In this document: positions 55,606 to 63,225 of the stretch, one piece after another | Layout: every line of letters begins with the position of its first letter | Numbering within the stretch: position 1 is the first letter of the stretch | Source of the DNA: an uncultured Flavihumibacter sp. | GTDB taxonomy: Bacteria > Bacteroidota > Bacteroidia > Chitinophagales > Chitinophagaceae | Direction: 5' to 3' | Assembly: GCA_902168225.1 (NCBI GenBank) | Contig: CABHOW010000005.1 | Span: 1 to 64,000, forward strand | DNA length: 64,000 bases | Position numbers and translations under genes: made by a program | Notes under the pieces: model-generated | The model's database searches: none | What the model was told of the DNA's origin: nothing | Seen by the model: the letters and a program-made list of their open reading frames with translations, nothing else

Positions 55606-55627
55606 TAAAAAGGGTGCTTTTAGTTAG

Positions 55628-55635
55628 CAAACCTA
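55628..55635 (-). promoter_or_regulatory. TAnnTTTG promoter for the LolD-like gene
   Basis: On the minus strand TAGGTTTG matches the -7 consensus and ends 22 bases before the ATG at 55605. Confidence 0.5.
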
Positions 55636-55696
55636 CAAAACAGGCAGGAAAAACTACGATTTTAAAGCGTTATCAGCATCAGTTGGATATCTTGGA

Positions 55697-55727
55697 TTTG
55701 GTAGTATCGTTTATACATTTACTTTTG
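55697..55727 (+). promoter_or_regulatory. Canonical Bacteroidota promoter for the DUF2795 gene
   Basis: TTTG (55697-55700), a 19-base spacer and TACTTTTG (55720-55727) match the full -33/-7 consensus. Transcription should start near 55732-55735, just before the ribosome site. Confidence 0.8.
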
Positions 55728-55745
55728 CAAAAAATTGGAGGAAAT

Positions 55746-55967
55746 ATGTTTTGGACACTTGAGTTAGCAAGTTATTTGGAAGAGGCTCCTTGGCCGGCTA
55801 CAAAAGATGAATTAATAGATTATTCAATACGCAGTGGTGCTCCTATTGAGGTAGTTGAGAATTTGCAAGAATTAGAAGATGAAGGTGAAGTTTATGAGAG
55901 TATTGAAGATATTTGGCCCGACTATCCCAGTCAGGAAGACTTTATGTTTAATGAAGATGAATATTAA
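55746..55967 (+). CDS. DUF2795 domain protein
   Basis: The 73-residue protein runs from MFWTLELASYLEEAPWPAT to a strongly acidic end with FMFNEDEY. It matches the small DUF2795 proteins of Bacteroidota, whose function is unknown. The frame is open back to 55614, but a strong ribosome site GGAGG (55737-55741) four bases before ATG 55746, and the promoter at 55697-55727, fix the start. It is one of few genes here with a clear Shine-Dalgarno sequence, which suggests high expression. A terminator follows eight bases after the stop. Confidence 0.88.
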   Translation: MFWTLELASYLEEAPWPATKDELIDYSIRSGAPIEVVENLQELEDEGEVYESIEDIWPDYPSQEDFMFNEDEY

Positions 55968-55974
55968 AATAATC

Positions 55975-56010
55975 TAGCGGATATACTAAAGTACCCGCTA
56001 TTTATTTTTT
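55975..56010 (+). terminator. Terminator between DUF2795 and SemiSWEET genes
   Basis: TAGCGG / CCGCTA arms with inner TACT / AGTA pairing are followed on the plus strand by TTTATTTTTT. It overlaps the stop of the convergent SemiSWEET gene. On the minus strand the following bases are also T-rich, so it may act both ways. Confidence 0.78.
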
Positions 56011-56268
56011 AGGATTTTTAAAACTAAGCTTGAAGTAAAGCAGCATTAGCGCAAGCGTAAGTACTATAATATTCGCGGCAATCACAGGCCCACTATGCAC
56101 ACTGAAAGCATAAATTAACCAGACGATCGTACTGATTATTACAATAAAAATCATCCAAATACTTAGATCCCCCACGCTTCTTGTTTTCCAAGCTTGCCAT
56201 ACTTGAGGAATAAATGTAATGGCACTTAAAAATGCACCTACATAACCTATCAACTCATTCCATTGCAT
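56002..56268 (-). CDS. SemiSWEET-type sugar transporter
   Basis: The 88-residue protein has three membrane helices in the half-size PQ-loop form: IGYVGAFLSAITFIPQVWQAWKT, with the PQ motif in helix 1, then WMIFIVIISTIVWLIYAF and IIVLTLALMLLYFKL. Two copies dimerise into a sugar-conducting transporter. The natural sugar is unknown. It lies ten bases after fabI on the same strand. Confidence 0.92.
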   Translation of the reverse strand: MQWNELIGYVGAFLSAITFIPQVWQAWKTRSVGDLSIWMIFIVIISTIVWLIYAFSVHSGPVIAANIIVLTLALMLLYFKLSFKNPKK

Positions 56269-56278
56269 AGTGTTGTTA

Positions 56279-57103
56279 TTAACTTTCCAACTGGATTCCC
56301 ATTTTTTGCATCACCTCATTACTTACTCCGGTTGTAGAAAACCCTCCATCATGAAATAAGTTTTGCATGGTAACCATACGCGTTAGATCCGAGAATAGGG
56401 TAATACAATAATTCGCACAATCTTCTGCAGTTGCATTACCTAGTGGCGCAATAGCATTAGAGTAATCATAGAAATCATTGAATCCCTTTATACCTGTACC
56501 CGCAGTTGTTTTAGTGGCAGATTGAGAAACGGTATTTATTCTTACTTTTTTTTCAACCCCATAATAATATCCAAAGCTGCGAGCAATGGATTCTAGCATT
56601 GCTTTTATATCTGCCATATCGGTGTAAAAAGGAAAAGTGCGTTGTGCAGCCATATACGTTAAGGCTACAACACTTCCCCATTCGTTAATAGCATCAAGCT
56701 TATGAGCAACAGCTAACATTTTATGAAACGACAAAGCAGATACATCAATGCCCTTTATAAAATAATCATAGTTCGATTCAGTATAAGGGATCTTTTTGCG
56801 AATATTCACGCTCATGCCAATGGAATGTAAAACGAAATCTATTTTACCACCAAGTACTTCTTGAGATTGCGTAAAAAGTGTAGTTAGCTCTTCCACACTG
56901 GTAGCATCGGCAGGAATGATTTTGGAATTTGTTTGCTCGGCTAGTTTGTTGATTTCACCCATACGCATAGCAATGGGGGCATTGGTAAGTACAAAACTTG
57001 CGCCTTCTTCATGTGCTTTTTCTGCTACTTTCCAAGCAATTGAATTCGCATCTAAAGCACCTGTAATAATTCCTCTTTTTCCTTTTAATAAATTATATGG
57101 CAT
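56279..57103 (-). CDS. fabI: Enoyl-[acyl-carrier-protein] reductase (NADH)
   Basis: The 274-residue SDR has the FabI features: LKGKRGIITGALDANSIAWKVA, FVLHSIGMS, an active-site Tyr-x6-Lys in FYTDMADIKAMLES, and SQSATKTTAGTGIKGF followed by a C-terminal MQNLFHDGGFSTTGV. It reduces trans-2-enoyl-ACP in the last step of fatty-acid elongation. The QSATKTTA region replaces the more usual GPIRTLAA, as in other Bacteroidota FabI proteins. Confidence 0.93.
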   Translation of the reverse strand: MPYNLLKGKRGIITGALDANSIAWKVAEKAHEEGASFVLTNAPIAMRMGEINKLAEQTNSKIIPADATSVEELTTLFTQSQEVLGGKIDFVLHSIGMSVNIRKKIPYTESNYDYFIKGIDVSALSFHKMLAVAHKLDAINEWGSVVALTYMAAQRTFPFYTDMADIKAMLESIARSFGYYYGVEKKVRINTVSQSATKTTAGTGIKGFNDFYDYSNAIAPLGNATAEDCANYCITLFSDLTRMVTMQNLFHDGGFSTTGVSNEVMQKMGIQLES

Positions 57104-57110
57104 AGTTAAT

Positions 57111-57166
57111 CTGAATTATGAGTTAAGAATTAAGAATTCATAATTTATAATTCTTAATTACGGTAA
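57111..57166. repeat. Quasi-palindromic AATTAAG repeat between recN and fabI
   Basis: GAATTATGAGTTAAGAATTAAG runs into its near reverse complement TAATTTATAATTCTTAATTA. The word family matches 13325-13412 and 24971-25062. On the minus strand it lies just after the recN stop. A hairpin could form in the recN-fabI transcript. Confidence 0.8.
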
Positions 57167-57173
57167 AGGTATA

Positions 57174-58826
57174 TCAATTCATCATTTCACGTGCATTTTC
57201 CAAGGCTGCAGCCGTAGGTTTCTCTCCCCCTAGCATTTTTGCAATCGCTTCCACTCTTTCAGATTCAGTAAGCAGTTTGATTTTTGTTTTGATACCGTCT
57301 TTCTCAGCTTCTTTGTAAACATAGAAATGAGCAGATGCTTTTCCGGCAATTTGAGGTTGGTGGGTAATACAAATGATTTGTCTGGTTGAGGCCATTGTTT
57401 GCATAATAATACCAACTTGTTTGGCGGCTTCGCCGGAAATACCGGTATCTATTTCATCAAAAATCATAGTGGGTAAATCGATGGTGGAAGCAACTAAAGA
57501 TTTAATACATAGCATTAGCCTACTCAATTCCCCTCCGCTTGCTACTTTACCTAACGGCTCGAAGCGGCCCTGTTTATTGGCATCGAATAAAAATTGAATT
57601 TCTTCAGTTCCATGTATCGTAAGCTGAGTTGGTTCAAATGCAACTTTAATTTGAGCATTAGGCATTCCCACTTGTTTAAGCAGGGTATTTACAGCTTTTT
57701 CAAAAATGGGAGCTTGCTTTGATCTATTGGCTTTTATTATAGCAGCTATTTCCTGTAATTCTTTTTCTAATTTTTTAGCTGCCTCTTGATACTGCTGATA
57801 TTGTTCATCAATAGTGAACACTGCATTCAATTTATGTTGTAGATCTGTTTGAAGAGTTAACAATTCTTTTGTATGTGTGAACCCATGTTTTCTGAGTAAT
57901 TTATCACCTGCCGTAATTCTTTCATTCACAACAATAGCGCGGGCTTCATTATCAGTTATGGAATCTGCTATATGTGATAACTCTTGCGCAATATCTTTAA
58001 GTTCTATATAAAGTGTTTTTAATCTTTCGAGTTGTAATTCAATAACAGGGTAAAGTTTGGAAATATTTGTTAGTGAGGCTTGTATATTTTTTAAAGATGC
58101 TGTTAGTGGCTGCTCCGAATTATCCAGTGCTTCATAAGCATTCGATAACCCCATTTTTATGGTTGCTGCATTACTCAATAGTTGCCATTCCGCATCCAAT
58201 TCTTCCAACTCATTTTCTTTTAAATTAAGCTGGATCAGCTCGTCCAGCAAAAACTGATGGTAATCGGCCTCTTTAGCAAAATTTGCCTTTTCTGTTTCTA
58301 TTTTTTGGATATTCGTTAATAGCTGTTTCCACTGTTGGTATTTTTCTTGAAACGAAATATAATAGGAATGATTACCTGCAAGGATATCAATAACTTCTCG
58401 CTGAAAATCTGATTCAGCAATCTCTAGTGTATCAAATTGTTGATGCAAATCCACAAGCAGGGATGATAATTGCTTTAATTGCTGCAGTGTGCAGGGGGAG
58501 TCATTAATAAATGCTCTCGATTTCCCGGATGCGGAAATTTCTCTTCTAAGCATTAAAGTTCCTTCATAGTCGAATCCTTCTTCTTGTAAAAAATCGATAA
58601 CCAACTTTTTCTCTTTCACTGCAAAGAATCCTTCAATAATGGATTTCTTATCTTTATTAAGCAGGGAGCTACTATCTGCTCTGCCACCGAGTATTAACCC
58701 TAATGCACCCATCAGGATGCTTTTTCCGGCGCCTGTTTCCCCGGTAATGATATTTAAACCTGAATGGAAATCGATTTCAATGGCATCTATTATGGCGTAG
58801 TTTTGTATTAATAATTTGTGAATCAT
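57174..58826 (-). CDS. recN: DNA repair protein RecN
   Basis: The 550-residue SMC-like protein starts MIHKLLIQNYAIIDAIEIDF and has Walker A GLNIITGETGAGKSILMGAL, long coiled coils (about 150-380), an ABC signature in KVASGGELSRLMLCIK, and Walker B TMIFDEIDTGISGEAA. It binds DNA ends and supports double-strand break repair. ATG 58826 is chosen because the 27 residues encoded upstream are not part of the family and overlap the TPR gene. Confidence 0.96.
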   Translation of the reverse strand: MIHKLLIQNYAIIDAIEIDFHSGLNIITGETGAGKSILMGALGLILGGRADSSSLLNKDKKSIIEGFFAVKEKKLVIDFLQEEGFDYEGTLMLRREISASGKSRAFINDSPCTLQQLKQLSSLLVDLHQQFDTLEIAESDFQREVIDILAGNHSYYISFQEKYQQWKQLLTNIQKIETEKANFAKEADYHQFLLDELIQLNLKENELEELDAEWQLLSNAATIKMGLSNAYEALDNSEQPLTASLKNIQASLTNISKLYPVIELQLERLKTLYIELKDIAQELSHIADSITDNEARAIVVNERITAGDKLLRKHGFTHTKELLTLQTDLQHKLNAVFTIDEQYQQYQEAAKKLEKELQEIAAIIKANRSKQAPIFEKAVNTLLKQVGMPNAQIKVAFEPTQLTIHGTEEIQFLFDANKQGRFEPLGKVASGGELSRLMLCIKSLVASTIDLPTMIFDEIDTGISGEAAKQVGIIMQTMASTRQIICITHQPQIAGKASAHFYVYKEAEKDGIKTKIKLLTESERVEAIAKMLGGEKPTAAALENAREMMN

Positions 58827-58842
58827 AGTTACAATATTATTA

Positions 58843-60330
58843 TTATTCCCCTTTACATCTTTCAATACCGGCTTTTGCACGCTGATCAAGCGAGTTTTTA
58901 TACTCATGATCGTCCATATTCAAACATTTTTGATAATAGCTGATAGCTAGTTTTTTTTGATTACGGTTTTCATAAATCATAGCAATTTGAAGGGCGGCCC
59001 TTGCAGCATAATACTCCTTTCTGTTTTCTCCTATACGTATCGCAATTAAATAATTTCGAATAGCATCATCAGGCTTATTAAGATCATCTAAAATTCTGGC
59101 AACACGGTATGCAAATTCTAATTTTTCTTCTTCTTTTGGAAAGTCATCATCCGTTTTGCCGGAAAGTAGTTTGTAGGCATCGGTAAGGTAGCCTCCATCA
59201 TTGAGTAATCTGGCTTTTAAAAGTAAAGGATTGGGCCAGTAGATTGCCTTTGCATCTTTCAAAGCTTTTTTATCTGCGTCTGAATCGGTACTGCCTTTTT
59301 TTATAACCTGTTTCCTGGCATTTTCAGCCGCAGCAAAATTATTCTGTAAATAGTAACACCAGCTTATTTTTTGATATACATCTTTTAGGTAAAACTTACC
59401 TTTAAACTGACTGGTAAATTGTTCAAAAAAACTAAGCGCTTCATTTATTTCCAGATGATACAGCTTAATATATCCCATTTCAAAATCCCATACCGATAGC
59501 GGTAAGTAATCGTCTGATTTATTTCTGGATACAATAATGGTCTTTGTTTCTTCTATATTTTTATAATTAAGATATAAGTTAGATGCCATAAAAGCCAGTA
59601 AATGATTATTTACCAAATCAAGCTTGCGCTGACCAATAAACTCAAGTGCTTCCTCTTTTTTGTTTTCAACATGGTACAGTAAATAAGGGTATATAAATGC
59701 TGCATCGGTAAAGAACATTTTTGCCCATGGATCATTGCTAAAAGAAAATTGCCTCACCATGCGCATACCCTCAGATAAGGATCCGTGTATACCCAATAAA
59801 TTGGTAAGCCATTTATATCCTTTGGGAACTGTTCCTACCACTGCAGTAACTGCTCCAAAAAGTAAATCGTTGGGTGCAAATTGGGGAAATGCTTTTTTGT
59901 TTTCTTTGAGTAGCATATATGCTTTTCTAAAATCCCAACCGGCGTCCCAAAAATGTCCAAACTTTATCGAAACACCGGCCCTATGAATTCTTATTAAAGC
60001 CTGGCCATAGAGATAAAAAGGGGAGTCTTTGGGTCCTGTTTGAATAATTTCTAATCGCTCCTGAAAATCAGGGAAATGAGCATCATAATAGGCAGGATCT
60101 TCATTGAGAAATAAGGTATAGAAATCGATATAATCTTTTATTAGTAGGGGTACTAAATTATTTGGCTGTTGTTGCGTTAGTTTTTCTACCAATAGCTTAC
60201 CCGATTTTATTTTGAGTTTTGAAACTTCTTGATATGCTTGTACACAGTCGGCATTAAAATCAAACCTTTTTTGTGCCTGAAGTAAAAAAGCAATCAGGAT
60301 CCCTAGAATCAAAACACTCGTCTTTTTCAT
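58843..60330 (-). CDS. Secreted or periplasmic TPR protein
   Basis: The 495-residue protein has a signal peptide (KKTSVLILGILIAFLLQA) and helix pairs of the tetratricopeptide type through much of its length, clearest near the end (DAIRNYLIAIRIGENRKEYYAARAALQIAMIYENRNQKKLAISYYQKCL as two units). TPR arrays bind proteins; no specific partner is evident. It lies between a zinc-ribbon coiled-coil gene and recN on the same strand. The function is unknown. Confidence 0.8.
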   Translation of the reverse strand: MKKTSVLILGILIAFLLQAQKRFDFNADCVQAYQEVSKLKIKSGKLLVEKLTQQQPNNLVPLLIKDYIDFYTLFLNEDPAYYDAHFPDFQERLEIIQTGPKDSPFYLYGQALIRIHRAGVSIKFGHFWDAGWDFRKAYMLLKENKKAFPQFAPNDLLFGAVTAVVGTVPKGYKWLTNLLGIHGSLSEGMRMVRQFSFSNDPWAKMFFTDAAFIYPYLLYHVENKKEEALEFIGQRKLDLVNNHLLAFMASNLYLNYKNIEETKTIIVSRNKSDDYLPLSVWDFEMGYIKLYHLEINEALSFFEQFTSQFKGKFYLKDVYQKISWCYYLQNNFAAAENARKQVIKKGSTDSDADKKALKDAKAIYWPNPLLLKARLLNDGGYLTDAYKLLSGKTDDDFPKEEEKLEFAYRVARILDDLNKPDDAIRNYLIAIRIGENRKEYYAARAALQIAMIYENRNQKKLAISYYQKCLNMDDHEYKNSLDQRAKAGIERCKGE

Positions 60331-60346
60331 GTGATATCGAAAATAA

Positions 60347-60373
60347 GAAAGGGCAACGAATTGTTGCCCTTTC
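60347..60373 (-). terminator. Hairpin terminator upstream of the TPR gene
   Basis: A perfect 11-bp stem GAAAGGGCAAC / GTTGCCCTTTC with a 5-base loop lies 20 bases after the stop of the zinc-ribbon gene. On the minus strand it is followed by TTATTTTC, a moderate T tract. It would end or weaken transcription before the TPR gene. Confidence 0.75.
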
Positions 60374-60393
60374 CATGAAATATTTATATGCGT

Positions 60394-61149
60394 TTACTTT
60401 GCTTCTACACTATCGTTCAAATCGGCATCTACCAGGATACGACCACAGTTTTCGCAAACAATAATCTTTTTATGCAGGCGAATTTCACTCTGGCGTTGTG
60501 GGGGAATGGCATTAAAACATCCACCACAAGCGTCTCTTTCCACCGGAACAACCGCTAAACCGTTTCTATAACTGTTACGAATACGATCGTAACTATATAT
60601 CAATCGGTCATCAATATGCTTGCGGGCTTCTTCACTTATTTCTCTTAAAGCAGTTTCTTCCTTAATAGTATCTGCAATGATTTTTTCTAACTCTCCCTTT
60701 TTATGATTTAAAACCCCTTCTTTAATAGCCACTTGTTTTTTAGCAGCTTCCAAATTTTTAACTTTTTCTGCTAATTCTTCATTAGCATCGCGGATATGCT
60801 TTTCACTCAATTTCACTTCTAACTGCTGCATCTCCACTTCTTTATTTATCGCTTCGAATTCACGGTTATTTTTTACGTTGTCGCTTTGCTTTTCGTATTT
60901 GGCAATTAAGGCCTCACTCTCTTTTATAGCATTTTTTTTGCTTTCAATAAAATCAGTGATACCATTAATTTCCTCTTCAATACGAGTTTGGCGTGCGGTA
61001 AAACCTTGTATTTCGTCTTCAAGGTCACTCACTTCCATGGGAAGCTCCCCCTTTAAGATTTGAATTTCATCTAATTTGCTATCGATCTTTTGTAAACGGA
61101 GTAAGCTTACTAATTTTTCTTCTACTGAAAAGTCTTTTACTGCTGCCAT
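60394..61149 (-). CDS. C4-type zinc-ribbon coiled-coil protein
   Basis: The 251-residue protein is mostly a long antiparallel coiled coil (about 8-190) followed by a zinc ribbon with CGGC (ACGGCFNAIPPQ) and CENCG, the PF02591 family layout. Structural relatives are thought to bind nucleic acid or act as chaperones, but no role is established. It lies 14 bases after the Nif3-like gene, a pairing seen widely in bacteria. Confidence 0.92.
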   Translation of the reverse strand: MAAVKDFSVEEKLVSLLRLQKIDSKLDEIQILKGELPMEVSDLEDEIQGFTARQTRIEEEINGITDFIESKKNAIKESEALIAKYEKQSDNVKNNREFEAINKEVEMQQLEVKLSEKHIRDANEELAEKVKNLEAAKKQVAIKEGVLNHKKGELEKIIADTIKEETALREISEEARKHIDDRLIYSYDRIRNSYRNGLAVVPVERDACGGCFNAIPPQRQSEIRLHKKIIVCENCGRILVDADLNDSVEAK

Positions 61150-61163
61150 AGCGGTTTTTGTTT

Positions 61164-62264
61164 TTAACCCAGAAAATAATGAACGGGATTGGTGTTCACT
61201 TGTGATTTAAGGACGGCAAAGTTAGGGAAATTACCGGTTAAAACCGCAAAAAGCTGCTCAGGAACATATTGCTCTGATTCCCAATGACCTATATCGGCAA
61301 TAATCATATCTGAGGCAGCATCAAAAAAAGCATGATACTTAATATCAGCGGTAATGAAAAGATGGGCACCTGCTTTTTTGGCTGCAGGTATCAAAAAGCT
61401 GCCTGAGCCGCCACAGATAGCAATTTTTTGAATGGGTTTCCCTAGTAAAGCGGTATGCTTTATAACGGAGAGATTAAATTCTTTTTTTAGGTTTTGAAGT
61501 AAGGCTACCTCCTCTAAAGGGGTTGCCAAATCCCCGATCAATCCCGAGCCAACCCCCTGGTTGGTATTTAATAGCGGAACCAGATCATAAGCCACCTCCT
61601 CGTAAGGGTGGGCTTCAAAAAGGGCTTTCAAAATGCTGTTCTGGAGATGAACTGGTATTAACACCTCTATTTTTTCTTCTGCTACCACTTCCCGTACCCC
61701 CCTAAGTCCAATATGTGGATTTGTTTTCTCAGAACCCTTAAAAGTACCGGCTCCCTGTGTGCTAAAGCTGGCTTCACTATATTCTCCAATATGTCCGGCA
61801 CCCGATTTAAAGAGTGCATCTAAAACCACACTCGTAGCCTCTTTAGGAACATATGTAATGAGTTTGGCAAGCGTATTTTTTTTGGGAACCAATGTTTTAC
61901 AATTGATCAAATTAAGTTTGTTGGCAATAAGCTGATTTACACCGTGTATTACATTATCTAAATTGGTATGTATGGCATATAAAGCGATATCTGATTTAAT
62001 GGCCCTGATCAAAATTTTTTCTATATAAGAAGCCCCTGTTATGGATTTAATACTACCAAACAGTATAGGGTGATGAGCAACGATTAAGTTACAATTATGC
62101 TGAATCGCTTCTGCTAATACCTCATCGGTAATATCCAAACAGCATAACACGCCGGTACATACAGCAGCCCTACTTCCTGTTAATAGTTTGGCGTTATCGT
62201 ATTCCTCCTGATAAGCCGGTGGTGCGAGTTTTTCTAATACTGTTAGAACCTTATCAATCGTCAT
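61164..62264 (-). CDS. Nif3-like dinuclear metal-centre protein
   Basis: The 366-residue protein has the NIF3 family metal sites: NLIVAHHPILFGSIKSI, ALYAIHTNLDNV at the N-terminal half and a C-terminal DIGHWESEQYVPEQL, plus CGGSGSFLIPAAKKAGAHLFITADIKYH. An inserted domain (about 125-230) is present, as in long bacterial forms. The metal-binding hexamer is known from structures; the reaction is not settled, with GTP cyclohydrolase-like activity proposed for relatives. Confidence 0.94.
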   Translation of the reverse strand: MTIDKVLTVLEKLAPPAYQEEYDNAKLLTGSRAAVCTGVLCCLDITDEVLAEAIQHNCNLIVAHHPILFGSIKSITGASYIEKILIRAIKSDIALYAIHTNLDNVIHGVNQLIANKLNLINCKTLVPKKNTLAKLITYVPKEATSVVLDALFKSGAGHIGEYSEASFSTQGAGTFKGSEKTNPHIGLRGVREVVAEEKIEVLIPVHLQNSILKALFEAHPYEEVAYDLVPLLNTNQGVGSGLIGDLATPLEEVALLQNLKKEFNLSVIKHTALLGKPIQKIAICGGSGSFLIPAAKKAGAHLFITADIKYHAFFDAASDMIIADIGHWESEQYVPEQLFAVLTGNFPNFAVLKSQVNTNPVHYFLG

Positions 62265-62298
62265 ATTAACTAATTCTCTTACGAATGTACAGGCAAAC

Positions 62299-62306
62299 TA
62301 TCTTTG
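62299..62306 (+). promoter_or_regulatory. TAnnTTTG promoter of the aminotransferase gene (leaderless type)
   Basis: TATCTTTG is an exact -7 element ending four bases before ATG 62311, predicting a transcript that begins at the start codon. The bases around it (CAAACTATCTTTG) are nearly palindromic and give a near-match TAGTTTG toward the divergent Nif3-like gene. Confidence 0.62.
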
Positions 62307-62310
62307 ATAT

Positions 62311-63159
62311 ATGCAGCCCGGAAAATTTCTTTCTTTAAACGGAAAAATGGTTGAAAGTAGGTATCCTGTTTTGTCGGCTGATAATCGTTCATTCAGGTAC
62401 GGAGATGGTTTTTTTGAGACCATTCGATGGGAGGGTAATACTGCTTTTTTATGGGAGTATCATGTAAAAAGATTCTTTTCTACATTAGATGGATTGGCTT
62501 TTGTTACCCCTCAATGGTGGGACGAAGCTTTTCTCAGGTCGTCTATTCAAGCTTTGGTAGTAAAAAATAAACACGAACGCCAGGCGCGTATTCGGTGCAC
62601 CGTTTACAGAGGAGAAGGAGGGATATATGATGCGAATACTAATACCCCTCAACTTATTATTCAAAGTTGGCCTCTTGAGGGCGGGTTATTCGACCTGAAT
62701 AGCAATGGATTAGACATCAATATATTCAGCAATGCCATAAAAACAGCTGATGGTTACTCGGCCTATAAAACAAATAGTGCCCTGCCTTATATAATGGCCG
62801 CTCAATTTGCAAAAGCGAATCGGTATAATGATGCTATATTACGCAATCAATGGGGTAGGGTGGCGGATACCACAATTGCAAATATTTTTATTATACATGA
62901 TAATAAAATTATCACTCCTCCTTTGAGCGAGGGCTGTGTAAACGGCGTTTTCCGTAAATTTTTATTAGAAACCTTAGATAAAATAGGCTTTCAAGCTCAA
63001 GAATTTGCCGTATCAGAAGATATTTTAAAAAATGCTAATCAGGTATTTTTGACCAATGCCATTAAAGGGATAAGATGGGTAAATAGTATAGGCTCGACGC
63101 ATTACTCGAATCAGTTGATAGGGCAGCTAGTTCAAGAAATTCGGAAATTTAATCAATAA
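62311..63159 (+). CDS. Class IV PLP aminotransferase (PabC/IlvE-like)
   Basis: The 282-residue protein shows fold-type IV features: SADNRSFRYGDGFFETIRW near the N-terminus, RIRCTVYRGEGG, the catalytic Lys in SAYKTNSALPYIMA, DAILRNQWGRVADTTIANIFI, and EGCVNGVFRKFLLE. Members include 4-amino-4-deoxychorismate lyase, branched-chain aminotransferase and D-amino-acid transaminase. The short length and FRYGDGFFETIR favour a PabC-like role in folate synthesis, but this is not certain. Confidence 0.87.
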   Translation: MQPGKFLSLNGKMVESRYPVLSADNRSFRYGDGFFETIRWEGNTAFLWEYHVKRFFSTLDGLAFVTPQWWDEAFLRSSIQALVVKNKHERQARIRCTVYRGEGGIYDANTNTPQLIIQSWPLEGGLFDLNSNGLDINIFSNAIKTADGYSAYKTNSALPYIMAAQFAKANRYNDAILRNQWGRVADTTIANIFIIHDNKIITPPLSEGCVNGVFRKFLLETLDKIGFQAQEFAVSEDILKNANQVFLTNAIKGIRWVNSIGSTHYSNQLIGQLVQEIRKFNQ

Positions 63160-63194
63160 TTAATTATTTAATTTTTTTTCATATATTTATATGA

Positions 63195-63202
63195 TTAATT
63201 TG
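63195..63202 (+). promoter_or_regulatory. Likely -7 element for the OmpA-like gene
   Basis: TTAATTTG differs from TAnnTTTG at one base. A T8 run about 19 bases upstream could serve as -33. It lies 23 bases before ATG 63226. Confidence 0.42.
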
Positions 63203-63225
63203 GCAACCTCATAAAAGTATTCAGA

